From a bacterium (GTDB lineage Bacteria; Bdellovibrionota_G; JALEGL01): a DNA stretch of 64,000 nucleotides. Below, piece after piece: positions 59,952 to 64,000 of this stretch. The stretch spans positions 186,001 through 250,000 of the forward strand of contig JALEGL010000014.1 in NCBI GenBank assembly GCA_022763185.1. Reading direction: 5' to 3'. Every line of letters starts with the position of its first letter. Position 1 is the first letter of the stretch. The position numbers were made by a program, and so were the translations under genes. A model generated the notes under the pieces. That model saw only the letters and a list, made by a program, of their open reading frames with translations, was not told the origin of the DNA and searched no databases.

Positions 59952-60931
59952 AAAAAAATGTTTTGATGATTGGTGGCAGTGGTTTTATTGGCAAACATTT
60001 TTCTATGGAGTTAAAGGATTGTCATATTCATATTGCCGACCTTGAAAAACCTGACTCTGATCAAAAGCATAGTATATACAGCTTTTTGGATATCAGAGAT
60101 AAAAATCAGGTTGAGAGTTTTTTTAAAAAGTATCAACGGTTTGATGATGTGATTCTTTTAGCTGCAGAACATAAAGACTTTGGCGTGGAGCCAGAAGCAT
60201 ATTATAAAACCAATGTTGAAGGCACTCAAAACGTTTTAAATGCTTTAAAGGATGAATCGATTAAAACGTTCACGTTTTTTTCTTCGGTTGCTGTATACGG
60301 CAATGCAGAACAAGCTAAGTCTGAAGATGATGAAAAACATCCTACCAATGATTATGGAAAGTCCAAGTGGCAGGCAGAGCAAGCCATTATAGATTGGAAA
60401 AAACAAAGTAAAATAAAGACGGTTATTGTCAGACCGGCAGTTGTCTATGGTGAAAAAAATGTTGCCAACATGTACAAGCTGATTCATCAAATCAAAAAAA
60501 ATAAATTTTTTTATGTTGGAGAAATGAGTAATATCAAGTCGATTTGCTATGTGAAAAACTTGGTGTCGGCATGCATTTATGCATTAAGAGATCTAAACAA
60601 TGATATGTTTATTTTTAATTATGCCGATGATAAACAATTGAGCTCTAGGGAAATATCTCGTACCATCGCTTTGAAGCTTAATAAAAATCCCATAACCTTG
60701 CCATATCCTTTAGTTTACCTCCTTGCCATTCCTTTTGATGTGTTAACATATTTTACGGGCAAAGATTTTGGTGTTTCAACACAAAGAGTAAAAAAACTAT
60801 GTACTCAGACATATTTTAAAGCCCAAAAAATAAAAGAACAGGGTTTTAAAGCCTCTATTGATAATGAAAAAGCTATTGGTTTAATGGTGTCTTGGATTAA
60901 CAAAACTTCTAACTCAAGCAATGGACATTAA
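59948..60931 (+). CDS. NAD-dependent epimerase/dehydratase
   Basis: 327 residues, extended SDR. GGSGFIGKHF, VILLAAEHKDFG, SSVAVYGNA and YGKSKWQAE (catalytic Tyr-Lys); VIVRPAVVYGEKNVANM. Similar enzymes following WbuB-type genes reduce or epimerise UDP- or TDP-linked deoxysugars. ATGA overlap with the preceding transferase supports coordinated action on the same sugar. Convergent with the minus-strand glycosyltransferase gene. Exact reaction not determinable. Confidence 0.85.
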   Translation: MKKNVLMIGGSGFIGKHFSMELKDCHIHIADLEKPDSDQKHSIYSFLDIRDKNQVESFFKKYQRFDDVILLAAEHKDFGVEPEAYYKTNVEGTQNVLNALKDESIKTFTFFSSVAVYGNAEQAKSEDDEKHPTNDYGKSKWQAEQAIIDWKKQSKIKTVIVRPAVVYGEKNVANMYKLIHQIKKNKFFYVGEMSNIKSICYVKNLVSACIYALRDLNNDMFIFNYADDKQLSSREISRTIALKLNKNPITLPYPLVYLLAIPFDVLTYFTGKDFGVSTQRVKKLCTQTYFKAQKIKEQGFKASIDNEKAIGLMVSWINKTSNSSNGH

Positions 60932-60976
60932 AGTTTTAGTAAGAGTTCTTGCGTGAAATTCAAGCGTTTATTTATT

Positions 60977-62119
60977 TTAGAGAAGTTCTTTAGGAGCATC
61001 AAAGGCTCTTTTTTTAGGAAAGGCCTCAAGGTATAAGTTTTTTTCTGAAAATCTATGATATGTTTTATAGCTAATGTAATAACACTCTCTTAAAGTGTTT
61101 CTTGTGTAGCTTCCTTTTAAGTTGGTGTTCTTGAATATTCCTTTTTTACTTAATGAGTCAGAGGCAGAACGGGCATAGTATAAAACTTCATCAATCTTTT
61201 TTATACAAAGCCCTATGCATTGAGCTCTTTCAAAAAACTCGCTGTCCGCGCAAGATCGAACCAAGTCAAAATATCCTAAACGATCTTTTAATACAGTTGC
61301 ATTTATAAAAAATGTGATCAAGCCTTTACGATAAGGGCTTCCTAGCCATGTAGCTTCAATTTCTCCTTGGTTATTAAACCTGATATAGTCAGAAAAAACA
61401 GCATCAATATCCATATTGCTCTTTATTGCATCTAAGGATGTTGCAATTCGATCGGGTCTTGATATATCGTCCGAATCATGGAATGTGATGTACTGTCCTG
61501 TACTCTGGGTTATCCCGTAATTTCTGCAGTAATAGCTTCCACGATTTTGTTCAAGTCTATAATAATGTATCCTACTGTCTGTTTCTGATATGTTTTGAAC
61601 AATGGATTTCGTATTATCTGTTGAGCAATCATCAACAACAATGACTTCAATATTTTTATGGTTCTGTGTTTGAATTGAGGCAATGGCCTGGGCAATTGTT
61701 TTTTCTGCATTGTATACGGGTAGAATAACAGACACGGTTTCCAAGTGTGAGCTGGTATGATTAGTTTTTAAATTATAAAGTGAACCATTGGAATGGAACT
61801 CGATGCATGTGTTTTCATTTTTATATGCATTGGTAAATGAAAGCAATTGAATAGGGTTTTTGGTGAACAACTCTTTAAATGGATTTTGAGTAGAATAAGT
61901 TTTGCCTAATATGGCGAGCATGTTTTTATCAAAACCAGAATCATTGAAGTATTTATTCTTTGGCGATATGTAATGGCAAGAATCTTTTGGCTTGCAATAA
62001 AGTCTACATGCATAGAGCAACTGAAAAACTATTTTTAAGGGTCTTATAGCTTGCAAGCTTTTAATATAATAAAATGTTTGTAGTTGCCATTGATAGAAGA
62101 TTTTTTTTATCGTTGACAT
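60977..62119 (-). CDS. Family 2 glycosyltransferase
   Basis: 380 residues. A 120-residue N-terminal region (basic, many Tyr, YYIKSLQAIRPLKIVFQLL) precedes a GT-A domain: VSVILPVYNAEKTIAQAI, VVDDCSTDNTKS, FHDSDDISRPDR (DxD) and SCADSEFFERAQ (acceptor/ED motif). ATG start, 14 nt from the ABC ATP-binding gene on the same strand, so it belongs to the export operon. Adds a sugar to the exported polysaccharide repeat or its terminus. Confidence 0.88.
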   Translation of the reverse strand: MSTIKKIFYQWQLQTFYYIKSLQAIRPLKIVFQLLYACRLYCKPKDSCHYISPKNKYFNDSGFDKNMLAILGKTYSTQNPFKELFTKNPIQLLSFTNAYKNENTCIEFHSNGSLYNLKTNHTSSHLETVSVILPVYNAEKTIAQAIASIQTQNHKNIEVIVVDDCSTDNTKSIVQNISETDSRIHYYRLEQNRGSYYCRNYGITQSTGQYITFHDSDDISRPDRIATSLDAIKSNMDIDAVFSDYIRFNNQGEIEATWLGSPYRKGLITFFINATVLKDRLGYFDLVRSCADSEFFERAQCIGLCIKKIDEVLYYARSASDSLSKKGIFKNTNLKGSYTRNTLRECYYISYKTYHRFSEKNLYLEAFPKKRAFDAPKELL

Positions 62120-62133
62120 AAATGAGCGTATTC

Positions 62134-62871
62134 TTAGCTGGATTGTTCATACTGTTCAATAACGTCTTTAGGGTCGCCAAAAGCCTTACTGACGCCTTTT
62201 TCAATCCATAAAACTTTGTTGCATAAATTTAAAATTGTATCACGGTTATGAGATGTGATGATAGCTGTTGAGTCTGTGTGTTGAATTTTTTCTTTTAAAG
62301 CAGCAGTTGATTTTTTCTTAAAGTCACGGTCACCTACACCCAAAACTTCATCAACAAGTAGAATATCAGGTGTAAGCATGAGAGCTGTTGAAAAACCCAA
62401 CCTTGATTGCATTCCTGATGAGTAGGTTTCAACTGGATCATCAATAAAGTTTTCTAGTTCGGAAAATTCTATGATTTTATCCATCGAAGCAATGATTTTC
62501 TTTCGTTCTATTCCAAGAGCTAAACCTAAAAGCATAATGTTTTTTCTGCCACTTAGGTTTTTCATGATCCCTGTATTAATGGTTAAAAGCATTGCTTTAT
62601 TATTATAAGTATTAACTGTTCCTTTATCCGATGAAATAACGTCTCCAATAAGAAGCAGTGTTGTGCTTTTGCCTGCACCATTGTTGCCAACAATGCCAAG
62701 AACATCACCTTTGTTAATTTCAAAGCTTACATCTTTAATAGCCCAGTGACCTTTAGGACTATTAAAAATATTTTTTATAAAGTTTTTGCGATGTTTTTTA
62801 TAAAAAACACCAACATGGTCAAAAGTCACTGCTGGAGTCGTTGTTTTTTTATTAGAGGGCAATTTTTGCAT
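62134..62871 (-). CDS. ABC transporter ATP-binding protein, polysaccharide export (Wzt/TagH-like)
   Basis: 245 residues. Walker A GNNGAGKST, ABC signature YSSGMQSRLGFS, Walker B ILLVDEVLGVGD, and H-loop TSHNRD. N-terminal FDHVGVFYKKHRKNF is typical of LPS/teichoic exporters. The C-terminal carbohydrate-binding domain of Wzt is absent, so the protein resembles the short KpsT/TagH type. Overlaps the permease gene by 20 nt. Provides energy for export of an undecaprenyl-linked glycan through the inner membrane. Confidence 0.93.
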   Translation of the reverse strand: MQKLPSNKKTTTPAVTFDHVGVFYKKHRKNFIKNIFNSPKGHWAIKDVSFEINKGDVLGIVGNNGAGKSTTLLLIGDVISSDKGTVNTYNNKAMLLTINTGIMKNLSGRKNIMLLGLALGIERKKIIASMDKIIEFSELENFIDDPVETYSSGMQSRLGFSTALMLTPDILLVDEVLGVGDRDFKKKSTAALKEKIQHTDSTAIITSHNRDTILNLCNKVLWIEKGVSKAFGDPKDVIEQYEQSS

Positions 62872-63610
62872 ATTTTTTATCCAGTTTTTTTATGATACTA
62901 TAACCTGCTACATAAAATATAAGTCCGCTCGACAGTAAAAGTGTTATGGTATAGAGCGTAGGAGGTGTACCCTTCATGATAAGATCACGAAATGCTTGAA
63001 TGCTTAAAGCCAAAGGATTTAGGTTAACAATAAAGTCATATTTTTCTGGTACTCTAGATAAGTCAAAAATCACACCGGAAGGGTAAAAGCCAAGTCTAAT
63101 AAACAGGCCTACAATTATTTTTAAATCAACAAAATAGGGCAAGACAGATGACAAAAGCGTTGATAAACCCAGTGAAAAAATAAATTGAGAAAAGATTAAG
63201 ATTGGCAAGTATAAAATATTTTTAAACACAGGATAGCCAGATAAGCCATAAACTATAACAATTAATGAAAGGATAATTAGAAATTTTACAGCATAAAAAA
63301 CACATTCAATCCACGGAAAAATAATTTTGGGTAAGTTGATTTTTTTATATAAACTTTTAGCCGCATACAAGCTGCTGGTACCAGAAGAAACAGAAGATCC
63401 AAACCATTTCCAGGTTACTATGCCAATAAATAAAAAGTAGATGTAGTCGTCTTCGCCACGATTTAATATAAGCTTAAAAACCAAGTAATATATCGTCACC
63501 AACATTGCAGGCTCAAGAACCCACCATAAATAACCAATATAGTGGTGAATAACCTCATCTTCTAATTTAGCTCTAACGTTGAACAGTATCAAGTCTTTTA
63601 GCTTTGACAT
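62852..63610 (-). CDS. ABC-2 permease, polysaccharide export (Wzm/KpsM-like)
   Basis: 252 residues, six membrane helices. Short cytoplasmic start (LKDLILFNVRAKLEDEVIH), then YLWWVLEPAMLVTIYYLVF, FIGIVTWKWFGSSVSSGTSSL and the NLNPLALSIQAFRDLI loop close to the end, as in ABC-2 O-antigen/capsule permeases. ATG start. Partner of the ATP-binding protein that follows with overlap. Confidence 0.93.
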   Translation of the reverse strand: MSKLKDLILFNVRAKLEDEVIHHYIGYLWWVLEPAMLVTIYYLVFKLILNRGEDDYIYFLFIGIVTWKWFGSSVSSGTSSLYAAKSLYKKINLPKIIFPWIECVFYAVKFLIILSLIVIVYGLSGYPVFKNILYLPILIFSQFIFSLGLSTLLSSVLPYFVDLKIIVGLFIRLGFYPSGVIFDLSRVPEKYDFIVNLNPLALSIQAFRDLIMKGTPPTLYTITLLLSSGLIFYVAGYSIIKKLDKKYAKIAL

Positions 63611-63672
63611 AAATCACCATCTATACTAGTTTTTTCAATTGATCAACTCAAGTAGCTGAACTCAATAGAAAC

Positions 63673-64000
63673 CTAATTTTTAACATATACATTCTTAATA
63701 TCTGTATAATAGCTTAGCTTATTAAAAGCTAGATTTTTGCTAACCAATGCAGTCTGATTTGAGTGAAATAGCTGTTTTTCACTGACGTTCCATGTATGTA
63801 TAGATTTTTTATGGCGTACGGCGCAGCAGTTGAAAATACTGGTCGAAAAAGGTTGAATGCCAAGTTTTAAGAACTTTTTAATAAAGTCAGAGTCTGTTCC
63901 TTTGGTTAGACCTTCTGAAAACTGACCAACTTCAAGCCATTTTTTGTAGCTGAATGCTAAAGTACAACCTGACACGTGAAAGGTAAAATTGTATGGCTTT
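63673..64000 (-). CDS. Glycosyltransferase family 2, C-terminal fragment at window edge
   Basis: 109 residues visible; the frame is open to the right edge, so the start lies outside. VSGCTLAFSYKKWLEVGQFSE and TKGTDSDFIKKFLKLGI (the ED/D-D acceptor region of GT-A enzymes) are the C-terminal half of a family 2 transferase, and the segment RHKKSIHTW follows. An internal GTG is not the true start. 62 nt upstream of the ABC permease gene on the same strand, hence part of the same polysaccharide locus. Confidence 0.75.
   Translation of the reverse strand, partial: KPYNFTFHVSGCTLAFSYKKWLEVGQFSEGLTKGTDSDFIKKFLKLGIQPFSTSIFNCCAVRHKKSIHTWNVSEKQLFHSNQTALVSKNLAFNKLSYYTDIKNVYVKN

Noticed and set aside
1-64000. 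CRISPR arrays, tRNA or rRNA genes, transposases, phage genes
   Set aside because: No repeat-spacer periodicity, no cloverleaf or rRNA core, and no recombinase motif found while reading both strands by eye; a computed scan (tRNAscan, CRISPR finder) would be decisive.

Overview
The window is AT-rich DNA (roughly 37-40 % G+C by eye, not computed), almost fully coding, from a Gram-negative bacterium. Lipoprotein signal peptides, a TonB-family protein, Tad/Flp pilus parts, an O-antigen-type ABC exporter and MJ0042-zinc-ribbon and HD-GYP proteins give it a 'deltaproteobacterial' look in the old sense (Bdellovibrionota, Myxococcota or a relative). I cannot fix the taxon from sequence alone. One gene, a type IX secretion (Por) cargo-like protein at 49.3-50.3 kb, looks imported from Bacteroidota. 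There are no tRNA, rRNA, CRISPR, transposase or phage genes.

Layout. 0-2.2 kb: split glycine decarboxylase (gcvPA partial, gcvPB). 3.4-5.2 kb: a cobalamin riboswitch followed by two exported proteins, one a transcobalamin-like DUF4430 lipoprotein. 5.2-9.8 kb (minus): birA, valS and, upstream of valS, a receiver-domain protein whose C-terminus looks like the polar organiser PopZ. 9.9-12.1 kb: rsmD-coaD-aminotransferase. 12.1-15.5 kb (minus): a GAF/HD-GYP protein and a DUF2723 membrane protein. 15.6-21.5 kb: HerA-like ATPase, fatty acid hydroxylase, ArsC/Spx-like protein, DUF4197 lipoprotein, AbgT transporter. 21.6-29.9 kb (plus): B12-type radical SAM protein, two glycosyltransferases and, after a 4-nt overlap, purC-purS-purL-purF with no purQ.

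30-38.3 kb (minus) carries a zinc-ribbon membrane protein and a dispersed Tad pilus locus (cpaB, three TadE/TadG-like proteins, two Flp-like pilins), interrupted by the plus-strand surE-pcm-nlpD-like cluster and rmuC. 38.4-49.1 kb: ferredoxin-like protein, matrixin-type metalloprotease lipoprotein, lysA, TonB-family protein, queuosine-precursor transporter, PolX with an apparently dead polymerase site, nth, two oxidoreductases and a repeat-rich lipoprotein. 49.2-54.2 kb (minus): the type IX cargo-like protein, a photolyase cluster, htpX and a metallo-beta-lactamase-fold lipoprotein. 54.3-56.3 kb: nickel superoxide dismutase with a Sec leader, a PIG-L deacetylase coupled to nagB. 56.4-64 kb: a surface polysaccharide locus (epimerases, ugd, glycosyltransferases, ABC exporter).

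Functional threads: cobalamin acquisition (riboswitch operon) sits in a genome with a cobalamin-type radical SAM enzyme; amino-sugar and nucleotide-sugar genes feed envelope polysaccharide; several oxidative and DNA damage functions (Ni-SOD, photolyase, nth, PolX, RmuC) are present. The candidate I regard as most likely to be under-described is the REC-linker-PopZ-like protein next to valS, followed by the cobalamin riboswitch operon and the type IX-tagged protein.
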